Position numbers and translations under genes: made by a program
Shown: positions 1 to 7,115 of the stretch, one piece after another
Position numbering within the stretch: the first letter of the stretch is position 1
How the letters are laid out: each line of letters begins with the position of its first letter
Assembly: GCA_937919795.1 (NCBI GenBank)
Contig: CALFOA010000005.1
Location: 1-8,271, forward strand
DNA length: 8,271 nt
Direction: 5' to 3'
DNA from: an uncultured Neisseria sp.
GTDB taxonomy: Bacteria; Pseudomonadota; Gammaproteobacteria; Burkholderiales; Neisseriaceae
The notes under the pieces: generated by a model
Seen by the model: only the letters and a program-made list of their open reading frames with translations
What the model was told of the DNA's origin: nothing
Databases searched by the model: none

Positions 1-19
1 GCAGAAGAATTCATAGTAT

Positions 20-781
20 TCAATTATCTATGACCTGATGAAAATATTTAAGTTCATTCAAAAATTGAGGTTGGATGATGCTTTTTAATGATGCTGTTGG
101 AATCAACAATTCGGGCGTACCCATCGAATACGGGCCAATTTCATAAGGCTGATAAAGAAACTGCAAACCATTCGCTGTCGGTGCCCAGTTATCAGTGGCT
201 TTAAACTCAAAATATTGCAAATGCTCTTTAATTTCTTTGGCGCTGAACCCTTCTTTTTTCAAATAGGCCATCCAAGCGCGGCGCTGTAATTCATCCAAGC
301 GTTTTTGCTGGCCGGGAATCACAATATCTTTCAGCTTAACCGGCTGCTGCGGGCGGTCGCGGCGATAAACATGGTAATAAAAAGTCGACATCCCATGTGC
401 GCCGCCGGTGTATTCATAATCGTTGGTCTGCAACACCAGATAACGAGGCGAGTAACCATAAAGCGCAACGCCGGTTTGGTATTCTTGAGGGTAAAACTCT
501 TCGCCCGGCTCTGAAGGGGTGGTAGCCGCTTTAATCCAATGATTCAAATCAGCAGCAGCCAAGCTCTTCAACTTCAAGCGCTGTTTCAGAAAATGGTCGG
601 CCAATTCCGTATAGCGTTTATCAGCAAACACCGCGCGGTTAACTTCCAATGTGCTGCATTTTTCGCCTTTTACCGGGCAGTATTCGGCTTTCAATTTTTG
701 CTCTTGTGCGGCTAATCCTTTGCCTAATACCAACGCGGGCATCATGCTCAATAAAGCGAAGTAGGTCATCCATTTTTTCAT
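20..781 (-). CDS. Secreted DUF3298 (RsiV-like) domain protein
   Basis: A 253-residue exported protein of unknown function. Residues 1-24 form a signal peptide: Met-Lys-Lys, then a hydrophobic run, with likely signal peptidase I cleavage near GLA-A; no lipobox is present. Cys35 and Cys42 are the only cysteines in the mature part and could form a disulfide in the periplasm. The motif YTGGAHG (124-130) and the stretch QPYEIGPYSMGTPELLIP (211-228) are typical of the DUF4163/DUF3298 pair found in the extracellular part of the Bacillus anti-sigma factor RsiV and in PdaC. The protein has no anti-sigma domain or internal membrane helix, so it is not an RsiV orthologue. I chose the ATG at 781 over a TTG at 796 because it starts the signal peptide and has AAGG just upstream. 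It lies 29 bases after acpS with no terminator between, so it is probably the last gene of the recO-pdxJ-acpS unit in this window. The family call is fairly secure; the function is open. Confidence 0.8.
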   Translation of the reverse strand: MKKWMTYFALLSMMPALVLGKGLAAQEQKLKAEYCPVKGEKCSTLEVNRAVFADKRYTELADHFLKQRLKLKSLAAADLNHWIKAATTPSEPGEEFYPQEYQTGVALYGYSPRYLVLQTNDYEYTGGAHGMSTFYYHVYRRDRPQQPVKLKDIVIPGQQKRLDELQRRAWMAYLKKEGFSAKEIKEHLQYFEFKATDNWAPTANGLQFLYQPYEIGPYSMGTPELLIPTASLKSIIQPQFLNELKYFHQVIDN

Positions 782-810
782 TACCTTATCCCTCAATGAT
801 TAAAACAGCT

Positions 811-1188
811 TTATTTTTCCGCCACCGCAAATGCCATCACCTGATCGCTCTCATCGCTCATGCTCAGATGCACCGCGCGGATGCCTTTTTCATCCAGCCA
901 AGCTTGCAACACAGGCGTGTAAATATATTCCGGCCGACCAGCCAAATCGTGGCCGACGCCGACATTGCGCAAAGTCACCACGCCGCGCACACCGGTGCCG
1001 ACCGCTTTGGCAAACGCTTCTTTGGCCGCAAAGCGTTTCGCCAAGAAATTCACTGGCTGGGCAGCAGTTTGCCATTCCATTAACTCGGCCTGATGCAAAA
1101 TGCGCTCAGCAAAAGCTTGGCCGTATTTTTTATACAATGCTTCAATGCGTTTGATGGCGACCATATCGGTGCCGATGCCGTAAATCAT
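811..1188 (-). CDS. acpS: Holo-[acyl-carrier-protein] synthase
   Basis: AcpS transfers 4'-phosphopantetheine from coenzyme A to a serine of apo-ACP in the cytoplasm, which activates ACP for fatty-acid synthesis. The 125-residue product has the family's usual size. GIGTD at residues 4-8 supplies the Mg-binding Asp8, and RFAAKEAFAKAVGTG (52-66) supplies the second metal ligand Glu57 and the CoA-binding Lys61. The C-terminal LSMSDESD segment (108-115) matches the trimer-core strand region. I chose the ATG at 1188 because AAAGGAGG lies 4 bases upstream and GIGTD belongs at the N-terminus; an open frame to 1245 would add 19 unrelated residues and overlap pdxJ. pdxJ ends 53 bases upstream, the same order as the pdxJ-acpS pair in Escherichia coli. 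Nothing in the gene looks damaged. Confidence 0.96.
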   Translation of the reverse strand: MIYGIGTDMVAIKRIEALYKKYGQAFAERILHQAELMEWQTAAQPVNFLAKRFAAKEAFAKAVGTGVRGVVTLRNVGVGHDLAGRPEYIYTPVLQAWLDEKGIRAVHLSMSDESDQVMAFAVAEK

Positions 1189-1192
1189 ATTT

Positions 1193-1200
1193 CCTCCTTT
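1193..1200 (-). promoter_or_regulatory. acpS ribosome binding site
   Basis: The minus strand reads AAAGGAGG followed by AAAT and the ATG at 1188. It is the strongest Shine-Dalgarno match in the window, and it settles the acpS start against the longer in-frame opening at 1245. Confidence 0.85.
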
Positions 1201-1209
1201 ATTTTGTTT

Positions 1210-1221
1210 TTCAGACAGGCA
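1210..1221 (-). repeat. DNA uptake sequence, TG-wad dialect (pdxJ-acpS gap)
   Basis: An exact TGCCTGTCTGAA on the minus strand, preceded by A. It sits alone, not as an inverted pair, in the 53-base gap between pdxJ and acpS, so it is unlikely to be a terminator. Neisserial uptake sequences are recognised by the minor pilin ComP during natural transformation. This dialect was described for N. wadsworthii. Confidence 0.92.
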
Positions 1222-1241
1222 TTTAGTAATCCAAAGCTTAA

Positions 1242-1973
1242 TCAATAAGGCACAGCGCGGGCGCGGAACATCACTTCTTTCATCTGGCGGATCGCTTCGG
1301 GCAAGCCGAGAAAAATGGCTTGCGCCATCAGCGAGTGGCCGATATTCAGCTCGCGGATGGCGAGAATCTGCGCAATCGGGCTGACATTGTGAATGGTCAG
1401 GCCGTGGCCGGCATTCACCACCAAGCCCAAATCGCTGGCGAAATGGGCGCCCTCTTCGATGCGCATCAGTTGTTGCATACGCTCGGCGTGGTTGTGCGCT
1501 TCGGCATACGCGCCAGTATGCAACTCAATCACCGGCGCACCAACATCAGCCGCCGCCTGAATCTGGCGCTCATCGGCATCGATAAACAGCGACACGCGGA
1601 TACCGGCTTTAGTCAGTATTTCGGTAAAACGGGCGACTTTTTCCTGTTGGCCGGCCACATCCAAGCCGCCTTCGGTGGTGACTTCTTCGCGACGCTCGGG
1701 CACAATACACACATCTTCCGGCAACACCTGCAAAGCGTTTTCCAGCATCTCTTCGGTCATCGCCATTTCCAGATTCATGCGGGTGCGAATGGCTTGCTTG
1801 ATGGCGAATACGTCGTCATCTTTAATATGGCGGCGATCTTCGCGCAGATGCAGGGTAATCAGGTCGGCACCGTGGGTTTCGGCAATCAATGCCGCTTCCA
1901 GCGGGCTGGGATAAGTAGTGCCGCGTGCGTTACGCAAAGTGGCGACGTGGTCGATGTTTACGCCTAATAACAT
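1242..1973 (-). CDS. pdxJ: Pyridoxine 5'-phosphate synthase
   Basis: PdxJ condenses 3-amino-1-hydroxyacetone 1-phosphate with 1-deoxyxylulose 5-phosphate to give pyridoxine 5'-phosphate, the last ring-forming step of the DXP-dependent vitamin B6 route. The 243-residue protein is full length and close to the E. coli enzyme along its whole length. Visible landmarks are [15 protein letters not shown] (5-19), [10 protein letters not shown] (41-50, with the active-site histidines 42 and 49), NLEM with catalytic Glu69, [11 protein letters not shown] (99-109), SLFIDAD (128-134), NAGHG with His190, and ELNIGHS (208-214) at the phosphate site. The start at 1973 has AAGGA 7 bases upstream. recO ends 35 bases upstream and acpS begins 53 bases downstream, so the three are very probably one transcript, as in enterobacteria. 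Confidence 0.97.
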   Translation of the reverse strand: MLLGVNIDHVATLRNARGTTYPSPLEAALIAETHGADLITLHLREDRRHIKDDDVFAIKQAIRTRMNLEMAMTEEMLENALQVLPEDVCIVPERREEVTTEGGLDVAGQQEKVARFTEILTKAGIRVSLFIDADERQIQAAADVGAPVIELHTGAYAEAHNHAERMQQLMRIEEGAHFASDLGLVVNAGHGLTIHNVSPIAQILAIRELNIGHSLMAQAIFLGLPEAIRQMKEVMFRARAVPY

Positions 1974-2008
1974 AATATTATCCTTGTAATCTTAATATTC
2001 TTAACACT

Positions 2009-2749
2009 TCAAATAATGCCTGTCTGAAACGCCTGCATTTGCTGCAACACCTGCCGCGATTTAATGCCTTGCGGCAGGTAAAAATCAATCAGCAGGCGGT
2101 TGAGTTGCAAGGCCTGCTGCAAATGGTTGCCGCTATGGAAACGCCCTTCGCGCAGGCTGATTAAGGTTTCGCCGTCCACCGCCATGCCTACGCCGCCCTC
2201 TACACCCGCCGAATATGCCTGCACCGGCTGCTGCGGTGCCAACCAATAACGCTGTTCACCGATAATTTCGCGGTCATTATCGTCTTGCTGCAAATCCGGT
2301 GCCAGCCCCAATTCCTGCATCAAACGCCACTCAAAAACTCGCAAAGCGGCAACATGATTAGCCTGTTCGGCAATTTCACGCATCACAGTAGCCAAAGCAT
2401 CGTAGAGCGCCGGATGCGGATCTTCGCGCGCAGTGAGCTTCAGCATCAATTCGTTGACATACAAACCGCTGAACAGCGAACGCCCCTGCGGTTGCCGCCA
2501 GCCGCCCAGCCATTCGGCGCGGTGCAGCGTTTTCAATTCTTGGCTGCCGTACCACGAGGCGCTGATGGGCACAAACGGCACCAACACGCCGCGCAACTCC
2601 GATTGGGCTTTACGCGCGCTGCGGCCGAGTAAAGCCACGCGGCCATAACGGCGGCTGAACACTTCCAGCCACAAACTGCTTTCGCGCCACGGCGTGGCGG
2701 TGAGCAGGAAAGCGGGTTCGTGGTTGATGCGGCCGGATTTTTCAGACAT
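2009..2749 (-). CDS. recO: DNA repair protein RecO
   Basis: RecO works with RecR (and RecF) to load RecA on SSB-coated single-stranded DNA in gap repair and recombination. In Neisseria the RecF-like route is also important for pilin variation and transformation (known for the group, not shown here). The 246-residue product has the N-terminal OB-fold region (about 1-80, including FLLTATPWRESSLWLEVFSR) and the helical C-terminal part with GLYVNELMLKL. It has no cysteine at all, so the zinc finger of some RecO proteins is absent, as in other proteobacterial forms. The start at 2749 matches the usual neisserial MSE...NHEPAFLL opening, but there is no clear Shine-Dalgarno upstream, so translation initiation may be weak. 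The last codons (FQTGI) are written by an uptake sequence. It is first in the recO-pdxJ-acpS unit. Confidence 0.95.
   Translation of the reverse strand: MSEKSGRINHEPAFLLTATPWRESSLWLEVFSRRYGRVALLGRSARKAQSELRGVLVPFVPISASWYGSQELKTLHRAEWLGGWRQPQGRSLFSGLYVNELMLKLTAREDPHPALYDALATVMREIAEQANHVAALRVFEWRLMQELGLAPDLQQDDNDREIIGEQRYWLAPQQPVQAYSAGVEGGVGMAVDGETLISLREGRFHSGNHLQQALQLNRLLIDFYLPQGIKSRQVLQQMQAFQTGII
2017..2028 (+). repeat. DNA uptake sequence inside the recO 3' end
   Basis: An exact TGCCTGTCTGAA on the plus strand, preceded by A. It lies within recO coding sequence, where the opposite strand encodes Phe-Gln-Thr-Gly-Ile just before the final Ile and stop. It is a single copy, not part of a hairpin, so its role is most simply as a transformation tag. 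Confidence 0.92.
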
Positions 2750-2786
2750 TTCAATTAAGGGGGAAGTAAAGAAGTACAGCGCTGTG

Positions 2787-2792
2787 ATTATA
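2787..2792 (-). promoter_or_regulatory. Probable -10 box of the recO operon
   Basis: The minus strand has a consensus TATAAT 37 bases before the recO ATG, directly after the uptake-sequence hairpin. No good -35 is visible; the best candidate (TGTTCA at 2809-2814, 16-base spacing) lies inside the hairpin loop and stem. The plus strand also reads TATAAT at 2791-2796 because the region is an AT-rich near-palindrome, so direction rests on gene context. Confidence 0.4.
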
Positions 2793-2794
2793 TA

Positions 2795-2837
2795 ATGATA
2801 TGCCTGTCTGAACAGTTTTTTCAGACAGGCATATCAT
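2795..2837 (-). terminator. Inverted uptake-sequence hairpin after the efflux operon
   Basis: Two exact uptake sequences face each other (2801-2812 plus, 2820-2831 minus). With flanking bases they form a perfect 18-bp stem (2795-2812 with 2820-2837) and a 7-base loop. It begins 7 bases after the stop of the outer-membrane efflux gene. Inverted uptake-sequence pairs are common intrinsic terminators in Neisseria. On the minus strand the stem is followed by TTATAT rather than a clean T run, so termination may be incomplete. Confidence 0.75.
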
Positions 2838-2843
2838 GAATAT

Positions 2844-4232
2844 TTATTCGGTGGTTTTCACCCGATAACGCCCCGCCATCGCTTTATACACCATGTTTTC
2901 ATATTTCAACGCCTGATAGCGCTGGTTCAACAAATTCTGCGCCGAGCCATATTCGGTATTCAGCGCGGTCAGCCAGTCGGCCAATTCGTTTCTGCCGTAT
3001 TGGTAACGGGTTTGGTAATAGCGGCTGTTTTTCTGGTCGAGCTGATATTTGCGCTCCAGATTGGCCAGCGATGCCTCGGCTTGGCGGTACTGTTGATAAT
3101 TGGTGGCGACTTCGTTCAAGGCGGTGGTGAGCGTTTGCTCGAAGCTTAATCGGGCGCTGTTGAAATTGGCTTCGGCGGTTTTGTTTTCCCACTTCAGCGT
3201 CTGCCAGTTTAAAAACGGCAGGTTCACTTTCACGCTGCCGCCCAGCATCGGGATGTTAAACAAATTAGACGCTTTATCGGAAGTAGCGCCGAGGCTCGCG
3301 CCCAAGGTAATGGTGGGATACCAACTGCGTTGCTGCGCCACCAAGCTTTGCGAGGCCGACTGCAAGCGCGCTTCGGCGGCGCGCAAATCGGGGCGGTTGG
3401 CCAACACCGAAATCGGTACGTTCAAATCGGGCTGTATCGGCTTGGCTAGGCTGAAAGTAGTAGGATCGGCCGCCATCGCCTGATTGGGCGGCAGATTCAG
3501 CAGATTGCGCAAAGTCTGTTCCGCTTCGGTGCGGCTGGTTTGCAGCGCAATCAGGCTGTTTTCGGCAGACAGCAAGCTTTGTTCGCTCTGGGTCGGCTCG
3601 GCGGAAGACACTTTGCCCTGCTTATATTTCGCCTGTGCGATGCGGTGGATTTCCTGATAATGTTTGCGCGACTCCTGATTCAGCCGGATGGCTTCGTTCA
3701 GATAGGCAATGTTGAAATAGGCATCGGCCACATTATTAATCAGCGACAAACGGCTGGCGGCCAAGTCTTGCTGGCTGGCCTGATACGTCCACACTTGCGC
3801 ATCGGCGGTGGCGCTGAGTTTGCGCCATAAATCCAGTTCGTAGCTCAAACCGAGCTGGCTGCTGAAGCTGTTGTTACTCTCGCCGTTTTTCAGATTGCGG
3901 CTGGTATCGGCACTCACACCGGCATTGTAAGCAGGCACTAAATTGGCACCCAGAATATTGGCCTGATACAGCGCTTTATTGACATTAATCGCCGCCTGTT
4001 TCAAATCGATGTTGTTATCCAAGGCCTGCGTAATCAAGGCGTTCAGCTTGGCATCCTGATACACCGTCCACCATTCGGGGTTGAGCTGATAACGCGCCGC
4101 GCTCTCGGCTTCGGAAACCACTTGGCCGCTGGCGGCGATGGAAAGCTGCGGATTGGTTTGATGGCTGGCACAGCCGCTGATCAACAGCAAAACGGTTAAC
4201 GCAGCAGCTGAATTGTTTAAAGAAGGTTTCAT
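2844..4232 (-). CDS. NodT/TolC-family outer-membrane efflux lipoprotein
   Basis: This is the outer-membrane channel of a tripartite efflux pump: a trimeric beta-barrel with a long periplasmic helical tunnel. The 462-residue product starts with a lipoprotein signal ending in the lipobox ISGC (Cys21), as in the OprM/NodT/MtrE group. It has the repeated family layout: an N-terminal WW..Y.D..LN.LI..AL.NN.DL block (54-77), a first helical repeat containing YFNIAYL, then the second-repeat signature NRPDLRAAEARL and a second helical pair rich in Gln and Ala. I chose the ATG at 4232. A GTG one codon upstream (4235) is equally possible, since AAAGG lies 9 bases before the ATG and 6 before the GTG. It follows macB after 69 bases that hold an uptake-sequence hairpin, so it is the natural outer-membrane partner of MacAB here. 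Family call sure; substrate unknown. Confidence 0.9.
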   Translation of the reverse strand: MKPSLNNSAAALTVLLLISGCASHQTNPQLSIAASGQVVSEAESAARYQLNPEWWTVYQDAKLNALITQALDNNIDLKQAAINVNKALYQANILGANLVPAYNAGVSADTSRNLKNGESNNSFSSQLGLSYELDLWRKLSATADAQVWTYQASQQDLAASRLSLINNVADAYFNIAYLNEAIRLNQESRKHYQEIHRIAQAKYKQGKVSSAEPTQSEQSLLSAENSLIALQTSRTEAEQTLRNLLNLPPNQAMAADPTTFSLAKPIQPDLNVPISVLANRPDLRAAEARLQSASQSLVAQQRSWYPTITLGASLGATSDKASNLFNIPMLGGSVKVNLPFLNWQTLKWENKTAEANFNSARLSFEQTLTTALNEVATNYQQYRQAEASLANLERKYQLDQKNSRYYQTRYQYGRNELADWLTALNTEYGSAQNLLNQRYQALKYENMVYKAMAGRYRVKTTE

Positions 4233-4255
4233 CACAACACACCTTTATCTAAAAG

Positions 4256-4298
4256 TTTTCAGACAGGCATTCTATATATAAGGATGCCTGTCTGAAAA
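4256..4298 (-). repeat. Inverted uptake-sequence hairpin between macB and the channel gene
   Basis: Uptake sequences at 4258-4269 (minus) and 4285-4296 (plus) form a perfect 15-bp stem (4256-4270 with 4284-4298) around a 13-base AT-rich loop. It starts 3 bases after the macB stop and fills most of the 69-base gap to the next gene. It has the shape of a neisserial terminator, but on the minus strand it is followed only by CTTTT before the next ribosome site. It may act as a partial terminator or an mRNA 3'-end stabiliser that sets macB above the channel gene. Confidence 0.8.
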
Positions 4299-4301
4299 AA
4301 A

Positions 4302-6239
4302 TCAATCATGCGACAACGCATCAATCGGATTAAGCTTGGATGCGCGGTTGGCCGGCATAAAACCGAACAGCACACCGATAGCGCTGGAACACAATACCGC
4401 GCCGACAATCGACGACATCGAAAACGGCATGGAAAAATCTTTTACCAAATAATTAAACAGCGCCGTGATGGAAAAGGAAACCAACACCCCGACCATGCCA
4501 CCGATTAAACAAATTAGCACCGCTTCAATCAAAAACTGCTGCAAAATATTCGACTTACGCGCGCCAATCGCCATCCGTACCCCAATCTCACGCGTGCGCT
4601 CGGTAACCGACACCAGCATGATATTCATCACACCGATGCCGCCCACCACCAAAGAAATCACCGCAATACTCGAAATCAGCAGCTTCATGGTCCCGGTGCT
4701 GCTCTCAATGGTCTGCTTGATGCTGTCGCTGTTGACCATAAAGAAATCTTCGGTACCGTGGCGCGCGGTGAGCAGCTCGGTCAAGCTCTTCTGCGCCATC
4801 TCGGAATCGGCGGTATCCTGAGTTTTCACGATAATCGAACTGGCGTGGCTCTCGCCGGTAATCTGGTGCATTACTGTGGTATAAGGCGCGTAAAGCTGTA
4901 GATTGTCACTAGCCATAAACTGATTCTTCGGCTCTTTCAACACGCCGATCACCGTTAACGGCCGCTTCTTGAACAACAACACTTTGCCCAAGGGATCAGT
5001 GGTTTCATCAAACAGCTTTTTTCGGGTATTGTGATCGATCACCACCACCTGCGCATCGCTGCGCACATCGGCTTCATCAAACAAACGCCCGCTTTCCAAT
5101 TCCAGCCCGCCCACATCGAAATACTGTTCGCCTGCACCGTATAATTGCGCATTCAAATCAGCGCTGCGGTAAGTGAGCGTACCGCTGGACATGGTCTGTG
5201 GCGTCGCACTGGTTACATAACTTTGCTGCGCAATGGCATCGGAATCGGCTACGGTTAAGGTTTTGATTCTACCGGAACGCCGGTCACCCACGCCCTCACC
5301 GGGATAAATGCTGATGGTATTGGTACCGATCGAGCTGATGTCCGACAAAATCTTATCTTGCGCCCCCTTGCCCAAAGCCACCACCGACACCACCGAAGCA
5401 ATGCCGATGATAATCCCCAGCATGGTCAGCAACGAGCGTATTTTATGCGCCACAATCGCCTGTACCGACATGCGGAACGATTCCAAAAATTGGTCTTTAT
5501 AAAACGACCAAGAAATACGTTCCTTCACACTCTCGATTTTGCTCGGCGCAATTTCGGTGCTTTTGCTGGTATCAGAAACAATATAGCCGTCTTTAATTTC
5601 CACCACCCGATTAGCCTGCGCCGCAATCTTCGGATCGTGGGTCACCATAATAATGGTATGGCCTTCGCTGTGCAGCTGGCGAATGATTTCGATCACATTC
5701 TCACCGCTCGCGGAGTCCAGCGCGCCGGTTGGCTCGTCGGCCAGAATCACCTCGCCGCCGTTCATCAAGGCGCGGGCAATCGATACCCGCTGCTGCTGGC
5801 CGCCGGAAAGTTCACTGGGTTTGTTTTGCTCTTTACCTTCCAAGCCCAAGCGGTGCAGCAATTCATCCGCCCGCTTCACCCGCTCAGTATGTTCCAAACC
5901 GGCATACACCGACGGCAACGCCACATTATCGCGAGCGCTCAAGGCGTTCAACAGATTGTAGCGCTGGAAAATAAAGCCGAAACGCTTACGCCGCAAACCG
6001 GCCAATTCATCAGGCGTCATCTGCGAAGTTTCGGTGCCGTCCACCTGATAAGAGCCGGAAGACGCTACGTCCAAACAGCCCAAAATATTCATCAGCGTCG
6101 ATTTACCGGAACCAGATTGGCCGATGATGGCGACAAAATCACCTTTTTCGATGCTGAGATTCACGTCTTTCAACACATGAACCTGATTGGCACCTTCGCC
6201 GAAATAGCGGTTGATGTTTTTACACTCGATTAAGCTCAT
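4302..6239 (-). CDS. macB: MacB-type ABC transporter, ATPase-permease fusion
   Basis: MacB is the inner-membrane ATPase of the MacA-MacB-TolC pump; it works as a dimer and drives export of macrolides, peptides or other periplasmic substrates through the outer-membrane channel by a mechanotransmission cycle. The 645-residue product is full length. The ATPase domain (1-225) has Walker A GQSGSGKST (40-48), Q-loop Gln92, signature LSGGQQQR (144-151), Walker B VILADEP (164-170) and H-loop His201. A linker leads to TM1 (about 268-292), a large periplasmic domain (about 295-515), then three helices (about 519-545, 568-597, 607-628) with the FtsX-type motif EIGVRMAIGA (551-560). The TAGGAG ribosome site overlaps the macA stop, giving a 9-base gap and probable translational coupling. 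All catalytic motifs are intact although macA upstream is cut. The real substrate cannot be read from sequence. Confidence 0.96.
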   Translation of the reverse strand: MSLIECKNINRYFGEGANQVHVLKDVNLSIEKGDFVAIIGQSGSGKSTLMNILGCLDVASSGSYQVDGTETSQMTPDELAGLRRKRFGFIFQRYNLLNALSARDNVALPSVYAGLEHTERVKRADELLHRLGLEGKEQNKPSELSGGQQQRVSIARALMNGGEVILADEPTGALDSASGENVIEIIRQLHSEGHTIIMVTHDPKIAAQANRVVEIKDGYIVSDTSKSTEIAPSKIESVKERISWSFYKDQFLESFRMSVQAIVAHKIRSLLTMLGIIIGIASVVSVVALGKGAQDKILSDISSIGTNTISIYPGEGVGDRRSGRIKTLTVADSDAIAQQSYVTSATPQTMSSGTLTYRSADLNAQLYGAGEQYFDVGGLELESGRLFDEADVRSDAQVVVIDHNTRKKLFDETTDPLGKVLLFKKRPLTVIGVLKEPKNQFMASDNLQLYAPYTTVMHQITGESHASSIIVKTQDTADSEMAQKSLTELLTARHGTEDFFMVNSDSIKQTIESSTGTMKLLISSIAVISLVVGGIGVMNIMLVSVTERTREIGVRMAIGARKSNILQQFLIEAVLICLIGGMVGVLVSFSITALFNYLVKDFSMPFSMSSIVGAVLCSSAIGVLFGFMPANRASKLNPIDALSHD

Positions 6240-6245
6240 GCCATG

Positions 6246-6251
6246 CTCCTA
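6246..6251 (-). promoter_or_regulatory. macB ribosome binding site overlapping the macA stop
   Basis: The minus strand reads TAGGAG, 6 bases before the macB ATG. Its first three bases are the macA stop codon, so ribosomes ending macA are placed to start macB. This supports tight co-expression of adaptor and ATPase in the ancestral operon. Confidence 0.75.
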
Positions 6252-7115
6252 CCGTGGCGGGCCGCGCATGCTGTCGTCCTGAATTTTCGCTCTTTCTTCT
6301 GCGCTCATTTCCGACAAAATGACCTTATCTCCCGCTTTCAGGCCGGATTTCACTTCGGTGTGCATGCTGTCTTTTAGGCCGACCGTAATTTCCTGGTCTT
6401 TGGCTTGGCCGTCGGCACTCTGCACGCGCACCATTGATTTAGCACCCTGTTTTTTAATCGCAACGCTTGGCACGATTAACACATCCTTGGCCTGATTGAT
6501 TTCAATGGTGTTTTGCGTGGTCATACCGATGGCGAGCTTGCCGCCTTCGTTCGGCACCAAGGCGCGGGCATAATAGTAAATCGCTTTTTCGGAAGTATCG
6601 GTGCTGGTTTTGTATTCGCCTTGCGACATGGTGGTCAAACCCGGATCAATGGTTTCCAGCGTGGCTTCAACCGTTTGATCAGGCTCGGATAAAATGGTGA
6701 ATTTCACTTTCTGGCCGGGTTTAACTTTAGTGGCATCACCCTCGGCAATCTGCATTTTGTTCAACATCGTTTCCAGATTGGCCAATTGAATGATGGTGGG
6801 CGTACTTTGATTAGCATTCACCGTTTGACCTTCTTCCACCGGAATCGCCACCACCGTGCCGTCCATCGGCGCGGTAATGCGGGTGTAGCCCAAATCGGTT
6901 TCTGCCGTATTAATAGAAATTTGTGTTTGCTTGATAGACGATTTCAGCTCGGTAATCGTGGCTTTAGCTGAAGCGAGCGCATCTTGTGCGTCTTCTAATT
7001 CTTGCTTAGAAGTAGCATCTTGCGCCCACAGCGCTTTTTCACGCGCATATTTTTTCTCAGCCGTACTCAGTGCAATCTGCGCCGAAGCCAGCTTCGGTGA
7101 TGGCGTAGTGGCCAT
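6249..7115 (-). pseudogene. macA: MacA efflux adaptor, 5'-truncated fragment
   Basis: MacA is the periplasmic membrane-fusion protein that links MacB to the outer-membrane channel. The open frame gives 288 residues against about 370-390 for intact homologues. Recognisable MacA begins at about residue 13, in the first helix of the alpha-hairpin. It continues through the second helix (to about 76), the second half of the lipoyl domain (YTRITAPMDGTVV, 78-90), the beta-barrel and the membrane-proximal domain. The N-terminal anchor, the first lipoyl half and the start of helix one are missing, roughly 90-100 residues. The first 12 residues ([12 protein letters not shown]) are fhs sequence read in another frame, and the ATG at 7115 has no ribosome site. 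Without an export signal the product would stay in the cytoplasm and could not serve the pump. The cause is a true rearrangement or a chimeric assembly. Confidence 0.88.

Noticed and set aside
1189..1245. A longer acpS opening that would overlap the pdxJ end.
   Set aside because: The extra 19 residues are unrelated to AcpS, run through an uptake sequence, and ignore the strong ribosome site before the ATG at 1188.
2735..2749. GTCTGAA at the recO start codon, resembling the core of an uptake sequence.
   Set aside because: Only the last 7 of 12 bases match, and Met-Ser-Glu is the usual neisserial RecO start, so it is coincidental coding sequence.
5358..6233. A long plus-strand open frame of 291 residues opposite macB (also long ones opposite pdxJ and fhs).
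   Set aside because: These are antisense shadows of well-recognised minus-strand genes; their translations are His/Arg/Gln-rich with no domain, and there is no ribosome site pattern.
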